From positions 1,774 to 13,476 of the forward strand of contig PLGA01000201.1 of assembly GCA_003139735.1 (NCBI GenBank): DNA of 11,703 bases, in the 5' to 3' direction. The notes under the pieces are model-generated. The model saw nothing but the letters and a program-made list of their open reading frames with translations, did no database searches and was not told where the DNA came from. How positions within the stretch are numbered: position 1 is the stretch's first letter; each line of letters starts with the position of its first letter. This DNA comes from Bryobacterales bacterium. Lineage in GTDB: Bacteria > Acidobacteriota > Terriglobia > Bryobacterales > Bryobacteraceae. Below, piece by piece: positions 1-8,000 of the stretch. A program made the position numbers and the translations under genes.

Positions 1-510
1 AAAGAGATCGGCACCATGGAGCAGTTGATGGTTACGCCCATGCGCCCCATCGAACTGATGCTGGGGAAAACCATCCCGTTCGCGATCATCGGCCTGATGG
101 ACTTGGTGCTGGTCACGGCCGGCGCGCTGGTCATCTTCCGCGTTCCATTCCGCGGCAGCTTTCTGGTCCTGTTCTTCAGCGCGACCATCTTCCTGCTCAC
201 CAGCCTGGGGGCGGGCCTGTTCCTCTCCACCATTTCGCAGACCCAGCAGCAGGCCAACATGATGTCGTTCTTCTTCTCCAGCCCCGCCTTCATGCTCAGC
301 GGCTTCAACTTCCCCATCCGCAACATGCCGGTGTCGGTGCAGTACCTGACGTATCTCAACCCGCTGCGGTATTTCATGGAAATCGTGCGCGGCGTCTTCC
401 TGAAAGGCGTGGGCGTGGCGGTGTTGTGGCCGCAGATCCTGGCCATGCTGATCTACGGAACCCTGATCCTCTGGTTCAGCGCGATGCGCTTCCATAAGAG
501 CCTGGACTAA
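1..510 (+). CDS. ABC-2 type transporter permease, C-terminal part (gene starts before the window)
   Basis: This is the membrane subunit of an ABC exporter of the YhhJ/YbhR (ABC-2) type, which forms the export channel with a separate ATPase. The frame is open from base 1, and the first visible residues (KEIGTMEQLMVTPMRPIEL) match the conserved cytoplasmic segment following the first periplasmic domain in this family. The true start is therefore upstream, and the ATG at 16 is internal. About 169 residues are visible. Hydrophobic segments lie near codons 23-46, 55-78, 84-102 and 140-160. The signature stretch SGFNFPIRNMP, then LTYLNPLRYFMEIVRGVFLKG (split here at its natural break LTYLNPL/RYFMEIVRG), is typical of YhhJ-like permeases, as is the short tail after the last helix. 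The substrate cannot be told from the sequence; family members export drugs or other hydrophobic compounds. Its ATPase and membrane-fusion partners would be expected to the left of the window. The stop codon is followed at once by a hairpin (517-536). Confidence 0.9.
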   Translation, partial: KEIGTMEQLMVTPMRPIELMLGKTIPFAIIGLMDLVLVTAGALVIFRVPFRGSFLVLFFSATIFLLTSLGAGLFLSTISQTQQQANMMSFFFSSPAFMLSGFNFPIRNMPVSVQYLTYLNPLRYFMEIVRGVFLKGVGVAVLWPQILAMLIYGTLILWFSAMRFHKSLD

Positions 511-516
511 ACGTGG

Positions 517-536
517 CGCAGGCACTCTTGCCTGCC
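517..536. terminator. GCAGGC palindrome between convergent genes; probable bidirectional terminator or REP-like element
   Basis: In the 41-bp gap between the permease stop (510) and the hpt stop (552), the arms CGCAGGCA and TGCCTGCC face each other around a CTCT loop. They give a 7-bp perfect stem (518-524 with 529-535), and a few outer G/C bases can extend it past a bulge. There is no U-tract, so classical intrinsic termination is uncertain. The same core occurs at 9685-9703 in the other convergent gap, which suggests a dispersed REP-like palindrome. Confidence 0.55.
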
Positions 537-551
537 GCGCCGGACTCGGCC

Positions 552-1097
552 CTACGTCCGCTCGGGCTTCATCACGGCGATGTAGCCGAGGTTGCGGTAG
601 AGCTGGTTGTGGTCCAACCCGAATCCCACGACGAAGCGGTCGGGGATCTCGAAGCACCGGTATTTCACCGGCGTCTGCACGATCCGTCGGGAATGGCGGT
701 CCAGCAGGGTGCATACCGAAAGCGAATTGGGCGCACGGCCGGCCAGCGTTTGCAACAGGTAGCGAAGCGTGAAGCCGGTATCCACAATGTCCTCCACCAG
801 CAGCACGTCTTCGCCCTCGATGCTGTCGTCGAGGTCCTTGGCGATCCGCACCAGCCCAGGAGCCCCGCTGCGGTTGGAGAAGCTGGAAATGCCCAGAAAA
901 TCGATTTCGACCGGAACCTCGATGTGGCGCGCCAGGGCGGTGAGGAAGAATACCGAACCCTTGAGCACGCCGATCAGCTTGACTGATTTGCCTTCGTAGT
1001 CGCGCGTGATTTCGGCGGCCACTTCGCGGATGCGCGCGTCGATCTGCTCCTCCGTGAAGAGGACGCGGTCCAGTCCGGGTATGCTCGATGGGTTCAC
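552..1097 (-). CDS. hpt: Hypoxanthine phosphoribosyltransferase
   Basis: This is a cytoplasmic purine-salvage enzyme. It transfers the phosphoribosyl group of PRPP to hypoxanthine (and usually guanine) to give IMP or GMP. The 181-residue length is normal for bacterial HPRT. Visible family motifs, in order, are: the KGS loop (GVLKGSVFF, residues 43-51); the PRPP-binding motif VLLVEDIVDTGFTL (98-111), with the acidic pair Glu102/Asp103 and Asp106; LLDRHSRR (131-138); and the C-terminal base-recognition segment FVVGFGLDHNQLYRNLGYI (155-173). The start is GTG at 1097. It overlaps the stop of the upstream kinase-like gene as GTGA (1094-1097), so translation is very likely coupled to that gene. No independent promoter space exists. 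Adjacency to a nucleotide-kinase-like protein fits a nucleotide-metabolism pair, though that partner's activity is unproven. Confidence 0.94.
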   Translation of the reverse strand: MNPSSIPGLDRVLFTEEQIDARIREVAAEITRDYEGKSVKLIGVLKGSVFFLTALARHIEVPVEIDFLGISSFSNRSGAPGLVRIAKDLDDSIEGEDVLLVEDIVDTGFTLRYLLQTLAGRAPNSLSVCTLLDRHSRRIVQTPVKYRCFEIPDRFVVGFGLDHNQLYRNLGYIAVMKPERT

Positions 1098-2044
1098 GCT
1101 TGCACCCGCTCAGCCAAACCGTATTTGAAGATCAGGTTTTCAAAATCCTTCTGGTAGAACACCTGAATGTTGATGTGCGGATAGAGTTCACGCAACAGCC
1201 GCACCTTGCGGTTCTTGCGGGTCACGAGCGACTGCTTCATGGTGGTGAGTTCCACGTAGAGGTCCAATTCCGAGAGATAGAAGTCGGGGGTGAAGGATTC
1301 GAGCACGGCGCCGTCGGGGCCGTACTGGATGGGGAAGCTGCGCGGCTCGTACTCCCAAGCGATGCGGTAGAAGTCGAGGAGGTTGGCGAACATCTCCTCG
1401 CTCTGGTGGGCGAACATTTTTTGCCGCAGGGTCACTTTGGCGGGGGGGACGATGCCGTAGCGAGCCAGCTTGAGGCGCATTTGAAACTGAAGCTGGGCCT
1501 CGGCGGCGGCGGAGAGCAGGCCGCGCTCGGCGAGTCCGGTGGATCGCACGGCGGTTTCGATCAGCTCGGCCATTTGGTCGGAACTGAGGAATTCGGCGCT
1601 CAGGACCATGTCGAACAGGTCGGCGGTAGCCCTGGCCTTGCCGAATTTCGCTTTTCGGTCGGCGCGGTCGGCGGCTTCCAATTCGAGCAAAAGCTGGCGC
1701 GCGGCGGGGCGTTCCAGGCGGTTATCGAGCATGAGGGCGCCGATGCGCGCGTTCTCCGGGGCCACCACGTGCACGCGCAACATGCCGGAAAAATGGCGGG
1801 CCTGCAATTCGCCGCCGGCCGCGCAGCATACCAGATGATGCTCGGTGGCGAGGCGCGCCAGGACGGACGTCACCAGGCTGGAATAGGCTTTATCGGGCAC
1901 GGGCGCCTCTGAGCCGAACTCTTCGCTGGTGAGGGCCGCGATCCGCGACTGGGTCAGCAGCTCGAATCCCAACCGCTGTGCGGCGAGGCGCGCCACTTCC
2001 TCAAAACGGCAACCCGGATGGCCCGAAACGGCGATCAACGCCAT
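1094..2044 (-). CDS. Cytidylate-kinase-like protein with C-terminal PD-(D/E)XK-like nuclease domain
   Basis: This is a 316-residue two-part protein. Residues 1 to about 175 resemble the cytidylate-kinase-like family. They begin with a beta strand and a P-loop-like turn, ALIAVSGHPGCRFEEVARLAAQRLGFEL, here divided as ALIAVSGHPG (2-11) and CRFEEVARLAAQRLGFEL (12-29). A second strand RVHVVAPENARI (90-101) and a D-R rich lid segment (ELEAADRADR, 121-130) follow. The P-loop lacks the usual Gly-Lys-Ser/Thr or GSGGS signature, so kinase activity is doubtful. Residues from about 210 to 316 look like a PD-(D/E)XK fold nuclease: acidic helix SEEMFANLL (Glu216/217), TPDFYL (Asp254), YVELTTMK (Glu265, with Thr where Lys is usual and Lys270 nearby), then a basic TRKNRKVRLLRELYP stretch. 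ATG at 2044 is chosen because the P-loop strand begins right after it. It leads the GTGA-coupled pair with hpt. The kinase-like assignment is moderate and the nuclease assignment tentative; it could be a non-catalytic nucleotide sensor. Confidence 0.7.
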   Translation of the reverse strand: MALIAVSGHPGCRFEEVARLAAQRLGFELLTQSRIAALTSEEFGSEAPVPDKAYSSLVTSVLARLATEHHLVCCAAGGELQARHFSGMLRVHVVAPENARIGALMLDNRLERPAARQLLLELEAADRADRKAKFGKARATADLFDMVLSAEFLSSDQMAELIETAVRSTGLAERGLLSAAAEAQLQFQMRLKLARYGIVPPAKVTLRQKMFAHQSEEMFANLLDFYRIAWEYEPRSFPIQYGPDGAVLESFTPDFYLSELDLYVELTTMKQSLVTRKNRKVRLLRELYPHINIQVFYQKDFENLIFKYGLAERVQA

Positions 2045-2155
2045 GTCACATGCTCATTTTAGCGCAGACGATTCGGTGCAAGGCAGAAGATCGGCGTAGA
2101 CGCCAGCTCTGGCGAAGGGCGAAGATTCTCGGAATCTCCCGGCAACGATGTCGCA

Positions 2156-2179
2156 TTTTGCCGCAATTTTTGCCGCAAT
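2156..2179. repeat. Perfect 12-bp tandem duplication, TTTTGCCGCAAT x2
   Basis: Two identical copies abut at 2156-2167 and 2168-2179. Each contains TTGCCGCAA, a short inverted repeat (TTGC/GCAA around one base), so the pair looks like two operator half-sites roughly one helical turn apart. It lies 111 bp upstream of the leftward start at 2044 and 226 bp upstream of the rightward start at 2406. A regulatory role is inference; a chance slippage duplication is possible. Confidence 0.5.
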
Positions 2180-2355
2180 ATGAGCGTCATCTTGGCGAAA
2201 TGCATCGCGGGTGTACTCGAAGGCACAAATTGGTGGTAGCTCAGGTCGGAAGTTAGAACCAATGGGCGCGTCCCGAGACTCCAAGTGGGAGCGGGCGCCT
2301 TGTATGGGATACTAGCCCAACGATTGAGGACTGCCAAGCACGACGGAACAGCGTC

Positions 2356-2373
2356 CGGCGGATTTAGCCGCCG
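2356..2373 (+). promoter_or_regulatory. GC hairpin and ribosome-binding site in the leader of the secreted-protein gene
   Basis: CGGCGG (2356-2361) and CCGCCG (2368-2373) form a perfect 6-bp stem around an ATTTAG loop. A T-rich stretch follows, then the likely ribosome-binding site AGGGAG at 2388-2393, 12 bases before the ATG at 2406. The stem ends 14 bases before that site. It may stabilise the mRNA 5' end or weakly attenuate transcription; the sequence does not decide. Confidence 0.35.
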
Positions 2374-2405
2374 ATTGCTTTCTTACTAGGGAGACAGAAT
2401 CCGGG

Positions 2406-5045
2406 ATGAATCGAATCGTACAGTTGACACTTTTGGCTTCGTTCGTTATCGTGGCGGCGCATGCGCAGGTAAGCGGACCGCTCTATAACGGATTGAAAAC
2501 GCCTGCCAACGGCAGCCTTTGTCTGGCCGTAAGCGGCCCGTACATCACAACCGGCGACGTCTTAATCACCACGGACTGCGCGTCCGGATCGCCGGGCCAG
2601 ATGTTCTATACCAATGGCAACGGGCCGATTCGCATTGGATCCAGCAGCAGCAGTTACTGCGTGGCAGTGGCTCCGGCGGCAAATGGCGGCACGGACTACC
2701 ACGGCGCATCCATCTTCGTGGAGTCATGCGCTGACGACCCGTCAACCGGCCGTCCGGTCGCCTCACAGTCGTTCACCATCGGCGCGAACTACGATATTAT
2801 TTCCAATATTTCCCAGGCGTACCAGTTGTGCCTCGGAACCCCAGCCGGCGCAACCTCGGCGGGGTACGCCGTCACTCTGCAAGACGATGGGGCTGGAGCC
2901 TACGCGTACCAGGCTTGGAGCCCGCGGCCTTTCGCATCGCCGGCCGCCAACACCACTGTGACCGTCGCTCTGAACACCTTGCTCAATGCGACTACGCCTC
3001 TGGACAGCCAGGGTTGCGCAAGGGATCGAGCGGGCAACCGGATCCCGGCCTCGATAGTGCCCTGCGGCCTCTATTTCGCGAAAGTGTCCGGCAGCAAAGT
3101 GGCTGTCACCGGTGGCGGGTCCTACAACGTAACTTTGGGAAACCTTCTCTTTAACGTCGCCGTGGGGCCGATCGTAGCGTCGGGAGCGGGCAACATTGTA
3201 GCGTCGGGAGCGGGCAACATTGTGGCGTCGGGCGCCGGCAACATTGTGGCCTCGGGAGCCGGGAACCTGATGACCAATGGCGGCACGCTGGTTCTCAATA
3301 TCATGTGCGACATTGTGGCGTCGGGCGCTGGCAACATAGTGGCTTCGGGCGCCGGTAACATCGTGGCGTCGGGCGCCGGCAACATTGTGGCGTCGGGCGC
3401 CGGGAACGTCGTCTATGCACAGGGGGTTTACAGCATTGTGGCGTCGGGCGCCGGCAACATCGTCTCCACGAACGGCAGCAATATCGTCGCTTCCGGCGCC
3501 GGCAACTTCGTCGCCGCCGACGCCTCCGCGGACATCGCGGCCATCTTGAGAGTCGTCAACACCAGCGGCAGCAACCTGAGTTCTATCGGGACGATTCAGC
3601 TTGGCAATGCGGCCAATCTGGGCGCGGTTACAGGCGCCGGAGGAATCAACCCTGGCGCCATGGGCGGCACGTACTCGCTCGCGACCCTCGCGCCGTACTC
3701 TGTCTCGGGCCTGACTCCCAGTTCGACTTCGTGGCCCACCGGCCAGAGTATGTACCTCCAGTGGCAGCATACGGGCACTCCGGGAAACAACACCGTCAGC
3801 TTCTACTTCCAGCCCGCCAACGGCAGCCTGCTGAGCCTTCCAGGCGCGAAGGGGGCGGCGCTTCTGACCTCGACCACCATACCGGGAATGGTCTGGCCCT
3901 ACACCAGCGATCAGCCCGGCACGCTGATCATGAAGGACGACAAGTCGGGGCAGCCGATGGCAACGGTTGCCATGACCCTGACCGTCGTCCATGCGGCGGC
4001 GCCATTCGAGATCACGAGCTTCACGGCCAGTCCGTCGGCCACCAACACCTGGCAGTTGGGCGCCAAGCTTCCCATTTCGTGGACCTACGTTGGCGCTATA
4101 CCGGCGAACGATGTTCTGACAGTCTACATGCAAGTGGCCGGCGCGCAGTACACCCTAGTAAGCGGCATCCCGATAAACGCCTCTCTCCCCTACCAGTTGC
4201 CGGCGCCAGTCGGCGTCGCGGCGGGGACGTCGGTCATCCTCTCCGTGAAGGACGCCACCCCAACAGGACGGCTCGTGGTCCGCTCGCCGGCCATCGCGCT
4301 GGCCGCGGCGCCGGGCGCGCCCGCGACCGCCATGGCTGCGTACCGGATCATGGCCGTTACCCCCCAACTTCCGAGCACGCGCATCTGGCAGTTGGGATCG
4401 CCGCTGACCATCACCTGGACGTACGACGGAAACCTGCCGCCGAACGATACCCTCAGCATCCTCTTACAACCGGCCGGTGGTCCGCTAACCACATTGGCTT
4501 CGAACATCCCCGTAGCGAGAATGACCGCCATGGTATCCGCGCCGCCCAACCTGCCAAGCAATCAATACGCCTCGGTCACTTTGGTGGATACCGCCGGCGT
4601 CAATGGGTCAGCGCCATGGTCTATTGCCTTGGCCGCGCCCACCGCGCCGGCGCCAACATACGCGCCGGCACCGGCTCCGGCGCCGAGAGCCGTGGCTCCC
4701 CCGGTGGCTGCGGCTCCGGCGACGGTAACCATCAGCCAGCTTACGGCCACGGGCGCACCTCCCGGTGGAACGTCGCTGTGGGTGAACAAGACCCCGCTCA
4801 CCTTCACCTGGAATACCTCCGGTACGGCGCCCGGTAACCAGTTCGTAATCCTGCAGATGCAGGCCGGCGGCAAGATCTGGAGTTTGACCGCGTCGGTCTG
4901 GGCAGGCTACAGAACCTACCAGACCGCGACTTACGACTGGTCGACTATCTTGAAAACTACCCAGCCGGTCACGCTGGCCTTAGTCGACGGCCAGACCGGT
5001 AAGCCGGTATCGAACACCGTGACCGCCACGGTTCGCATCCCGTAG
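2406..5045 (+). CDS. Secreted multi-domain protein: ricin-like N-terminus, IVASGAGN octapeptide array, four Kre9/Knh1-like Ig modules
   Basis: This 879-residue exported protein has no function I can name. Residues 1-20 are a signal peptide (positively charged start, hydrophobic core LTLLASFVIVA, cleavage at AHA|Q). Residues 27-176 have the CL..(G)..C..QxF spacing of a ricin-B/beta-trefoil carbohydrate-binding domain, with Cys39, 58, 85, 108 and 142. Residues 256-367 hold ten exact IVASGAGN octapeptides in blocks of four, four, one and one, with the variant IVSTNGSN at 352-359 and spacers of 15 and 9 residues. Four modules follow at about 433-528, 535-634, 646-743 and 774-878. Each has the W..G..L.I.W pattern of the Kre9/Knh1-like (Ser/Thr-rich anchored) Ig fold, and a Pro/Ala linker (744-773) precedes the last. 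An adhesin, matrix protein or protease substrate is plausible. It leads the cassette with the CHAT protein, whose start is 29 bp downstream. Confidence 0.85.
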   Translation: MNRIVQLTLLASFVIVAAHAQVSGPLYNGLKTPANGSLCLAVSGPYITTGDVLITTDCASGSPGQMFYTNGNGPIRIGSSSSSYCVAVAPAANGGTDYHGASIFVESCADDPSTGRPVASQSFTIGANYDIISNISQAYQLCLGTPAGATSAGYAVTLQDDGAGAYAYQAWSPRPFASPAANTTVTVALNTLLNATTPLDSQGCARDRAGNRIPASIVPCGLYFAKVSGSKVAVTGGGSYNVTLGNLLFNVAVGPIVASGAGNIVASGAGNIVASGAGNIVASGAGNLMTNGGTLVLNIMCDIVASGAGNIVASGAGNIVASGAGNIVASGAGNVVYAQGVYSIVASGAGNIVSTNGSNIVASGAGNFVAADASADIAAILRVVNTSGSNLSSIGTIQLGNAANLGAVTGAGGINPGAMGGTYSLATLAPYSVSGLTPSSTSWPTGQSMYLQWQHTGTPGNNTVSFYFQPANGSLLSLPGAKGAALLTSTTIPGMVWPYTSDQPGTLIMKDDKSGQPMATVAMTLTVVHAAAPFEITSFTASPSATNTWQLGAKLPISWTYVGAIPANDVLTVYMQVAGAQYTLVSGIPINASLPYQLPAPVGVAAGTSVILSVKDATPTGRLVVRSPAIALAAAPGAPATAMAAYRIMAVTPQLPSTRIWQLGSPLTITWTYDGNLPPNDTLSILLQPAGGPLTTLASNIPVARMTAMVSAPPNLPSNQYASVTLVDTAGVNGSAPWSIALAAPTAPAPTYAPAPAPAPRAVAPPVAAAPATVTISQLTATGAPPGGTSLWVNKTPLTFTWNTSGTAPGNQFVILQMQAGGKIWSLTASVWAGYRTYQTATYDWSTILKTTQPVTLALVDGQTGKPVSNTVTATVRIP
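3171..3506 (+). repeat. In-frame 24-bp repeat array encoding IVASGAGN octapeptides
   Basis: Four units span 3171-3266 and four span 3312-3407. Single units lie at 3435-3458 and 3483-3506, with the divergent unit IVSTNGSN between them (3459-3482). The DNA copies differ from each other almost wherever a codon's third base can change (ATC/ATT/ATA, GTA/GTG/GTC, GCG/GCC/GCT, GGC/GGG/GGT), yet all ten encode exactly the same octapeptide. The hydrophobic pair plus Gly/Ala/Ser/Asn turn suggests short beta strands stacked in a solenoid; this is inference. Confidence 0.9.
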
Positions 5046-5074
5046 GGTACTGGCCGGCATCCCACGAGCCGCGC

Positions 5075-8000
5075 ATGAACATCCTTTTGAGATTTACATG
5101 GTTGCCGCCATTATTGCTCCTGCTGCCGCTCCCGGCCCCCGGCCAGGACGCAGCCACCGCTGCGCTCCTGACTGGTGGGAAAGTGCTCCTGACGCAACTG
5201 AAGGGCGATGCCGACAGCGACGCGTCGGTGTTTCGCCAGGTGGGAGCGGACCGGTCGCAAGAACTTCTCCAGGCGGTGGTGAATCGCGGTCTGGCTAAGA
5301 CCGCAACGCTGGACGACTGGACCGATCTGCACCGCTCGTTTAACGGCTTGATGGCTCTCGAGATCTTTCGCAACAATCCCGCAAAGGCGGCAGCCTACGC
5401 CTTCTTCAACGACGCTTACTACCGCAGCGACGAGAAGAACTACGAGGCCGCCCTGGCGTGCGCGCGGCAGGCCCTGGAACTGGACCGGAAGGCCGGCCAG
5501 CCGTTGTACCTGGTGCACAAGGCTATCGGCGAGGATTTGCGCTCGCTGGGACGCTTGCCGGAAGCCATGCAGGAGTTCCGCGAGGCCGAGACCACGCTGC
5601 CGGACACGGTGGATAAGACCGCGGCCACTCTGGCGCGCGAGATCTTGCAAACCCTGCTGGCGGAAGGCCAGCGCGAGGAGGCGGGGCAGCAAGCCGAACT
5701 AATGATGCACCGGGCGGCGGGATCTCCGCCCATCTACCAGGCGCGCGCCCGGCTGGGTCAGGCGGACATGCTGTTCGCCGACGGGAAGTATGCCGCCGGT
5801 ATCGACGCGGTGAGCAGCGCCGTCACGCTAACCGCGGGAACTCCTGACGCCGGCTCATGTGCGTTGGAAGCGGCGGCGGATCTGGCGGGGGCGGTGATCG
5901 ACGGCCTTAGCAATCTTTCCTACGAAGAAGCTCTGAGACTCGCCAAGCTCGCCGACGCGCAGATTCCCGGCCTGCCGTTCCAGGTAGCGCCCTTCGCGCA
6001 GGCGGCCATCCGCCAGCGGCGACGGCTGGCCGGAGATCTGGACGGAGTGTTGCGCGAAGACGCGGCGCGGGTGGAGGCGGCACGCCAGAGCGGCAATCTG
6101 GGAGAACTGGCCGAAAGCCTCAAATCGCTGGCCACCAGCTATATGTTCGCCAACGGCATGCGGCAACGCGCGGTGACGCTCGAAGAGGCCGTGGAAACGC
6201 AAGAGCGCACGTTCCCGGCGAGCGGCGTTCCCGACAACGTGGTGTCGCAGAGTTCCTACCTGAACGGACTGAACGCCCTGGGCGAGACGTACAACGATTT
6301 GGGCCAGGCGGCGCCGGCGCGCCGCGCCTTCGACGCGGTGCTGAAGACCTATGCGCAGTTCAGCGACGCCGCCACCCAGGACCGTCTGCGATCCAAAGAG
6401 GAAGAAGCCCTGATGGGCAAGGCCCGGGCGCTAGCCCTGGACGACGACCCGGACGGGGCGCGCGCCATGCTGCAGAAGCTTCTGGGCACGGTGAGCAAAG
6501 CCGACCGGCCGTACGTGCAACTGGAAATGGGTCGGCTGGAGCGCACGCTGAACGAAAAGCCCGCGGCCGCCGTGGACGCCTATGAACAGGCCATCGACGG
6601 GTTGCACGCGGCTTTGGATTATCCGCAGGAAATGGCCGCGCGGCTCACCGTGGCCCGCTACCTGGCGACTAAAGCCGCGAGCCGCGTGCCGGAAGCGCGT
6701 CTCAAAGCGCAGCAGCAACTGGCGGCCAGCGAGGCGTTGGCGCATGGCATGCAATATGCCGACGCCGAATGGCGGCTGGATTATCTCTATGGCATTCTGG
6801 CCGAAGCCGAGAATCCGCTGGCGGCCACGGAGCGCTATCGCCAGGCAATAGCCAAGCTGGACCGATTGCGCACCGGCTTGAGTCAGCAGGAACAGCGGCA
6901 GAGTTTCCTGGACAACGAATCGGTGGAGGATCTGTACACCCGGCTGATCGCCCTGTTGGCGCGCGCGGGACGGTTGGACGACGCCTGGCAATACGTGGAG
7001 CGCGCCAAAGCCAGGAACTTCCTGGAGGCGCTGCAGGGCCGGCGGTTCGCCCCGGATGCGGCGGCTCCGGCGGTGGCCGAACTGGAGAAGCTGGAAAAAA
7101 AGATGGTGGATCTAAGGGTCCAACTGTCGCCGGATAACGAGCAAGTGCTGCGCATGGCCGGGCGAGAACCGGCGGCCCTGAAGCTGGAGTTGAAGGACCT
7201 GCAGGCCAAGTTCACGCTGGCGCGCGAGCAGGCCAACCTGTCGCAATCGCGCAGCGGGCAGGTGTTGGCGCTCGATCCGCCTCCGCTCAAGCAGATTCAG
7301 AAGGCGCTCGCAGCGCACGCGGTGCTAGTGGAATACGGCCTGCTGGACGGCGAGATCACGGCTTTCGTGATCACGGCCACGAGCGCCGGGCAGATCTCCT
7401 GGAAGGCCGATACCAATAAACTGCGGCAGAACGTTCTGCTCCTGCGGGGATTGCTGGCCGATCCGCAATCCACGGAATGGCCGGCGCTGCTGGACCAGGT
7501 ATCGAAAACGCTGCTGACGCCGGTGGCGGCGAAGATTCCGGAAGATGCCAAACAGATTCTAGTCGTGCCGGCCGGCTACCTGAACTACCTGCCGTTCCCG
7601 GCGCTTTCCCTGCCGGATGGCCGCCCGTTGGTGGAGGCGTACGCCGTCAGCTATCTGCCCAGCGCCTCGGCGCTGCTGTATTTAGGGCCGCAAACTCTGA
7701 AGATCGGCGAGCTGTTTCTGGGCGCGCTGGGCGCGAGTTCGGTGGAGGGCATGCCGCCTCTGCCGGGCACGTTGACGGAGACGGCGGGGATCGCCGCGGA
7801 GTATCCCAAGGCAAGGCGGGCGTCGGGGGAAGCGTTCACGCACGACGAGGCGCGGCGCGCGCTGCTGAGCGCCGACACGGTACACTTCGCCACTCACGGC
7901 TTGCTGGAGGAAGAAGCGCCGCTGTTCAGCGCGCTGCTGACGAGCCCGGCGGCGGGGCAGCCATCGCGGCTATCGCTCTACGAGATCGTGGGCATGAAAC

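Larger units (their letters stand above)
2045..2405. other. 361-bp intergenic region between divergent genes
   Basis: No convincing gene is present; the short ORFs here (for example minus strand 2054-2284) lack recognisable domains and good ribosome sites. The stretch must hold the promoters for the leftward kinase-like/hpt pair and for the rightward secreted-protein cassette. It contains a perfect 12-bp tandem duplication (2156-2179), a weak imperfect inverted repeat (2265-2274 with 2287-2299), a GC-rich hairpin in the leader (2356-2373) and an AGGGAG ribosome-binding site (2388-2393). I could not pick out a convincing sigma-70 -35/-10 pair. Bases 2080-2101 match the 3' end of the DUF71 gene at 21 of 22 positions. 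Confidence 0.6.

Noticed and set aside
1088..1912. 274-codon open frame on the plus strand
   Set aside because: It is antisense to the kinase-like gene, whose protein has recognisable motifs; the plus-strand translation is low-complexity Gly/His-rich.
2054..2284. 76-codon minus-strand ORF in the intergenic region, ending near VYADLLP
   Set aside because: There is no recognisable domain, no convincing ribosome site, and only the 22-base match to the DUF71 3' end. It is kept as a finding about the repeat, not as a gene.
3171..3506. Regular 24-bp repeats resembling a CRISPR or minisatellite array
   Set aside because: The repeats are in frame, contiguous without unique spacers, and vary only at silent positions within one long ORF; they are protein-coding repeats.
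2763..4133. 456-codon open frame on the minus strand
   Set aside because: It lies antisense within the secreted-protein gene, starts without a ribosome site, and its Arg/Gly-rich translation shows no family features. It is a by-product of GC-rich coding sequence.
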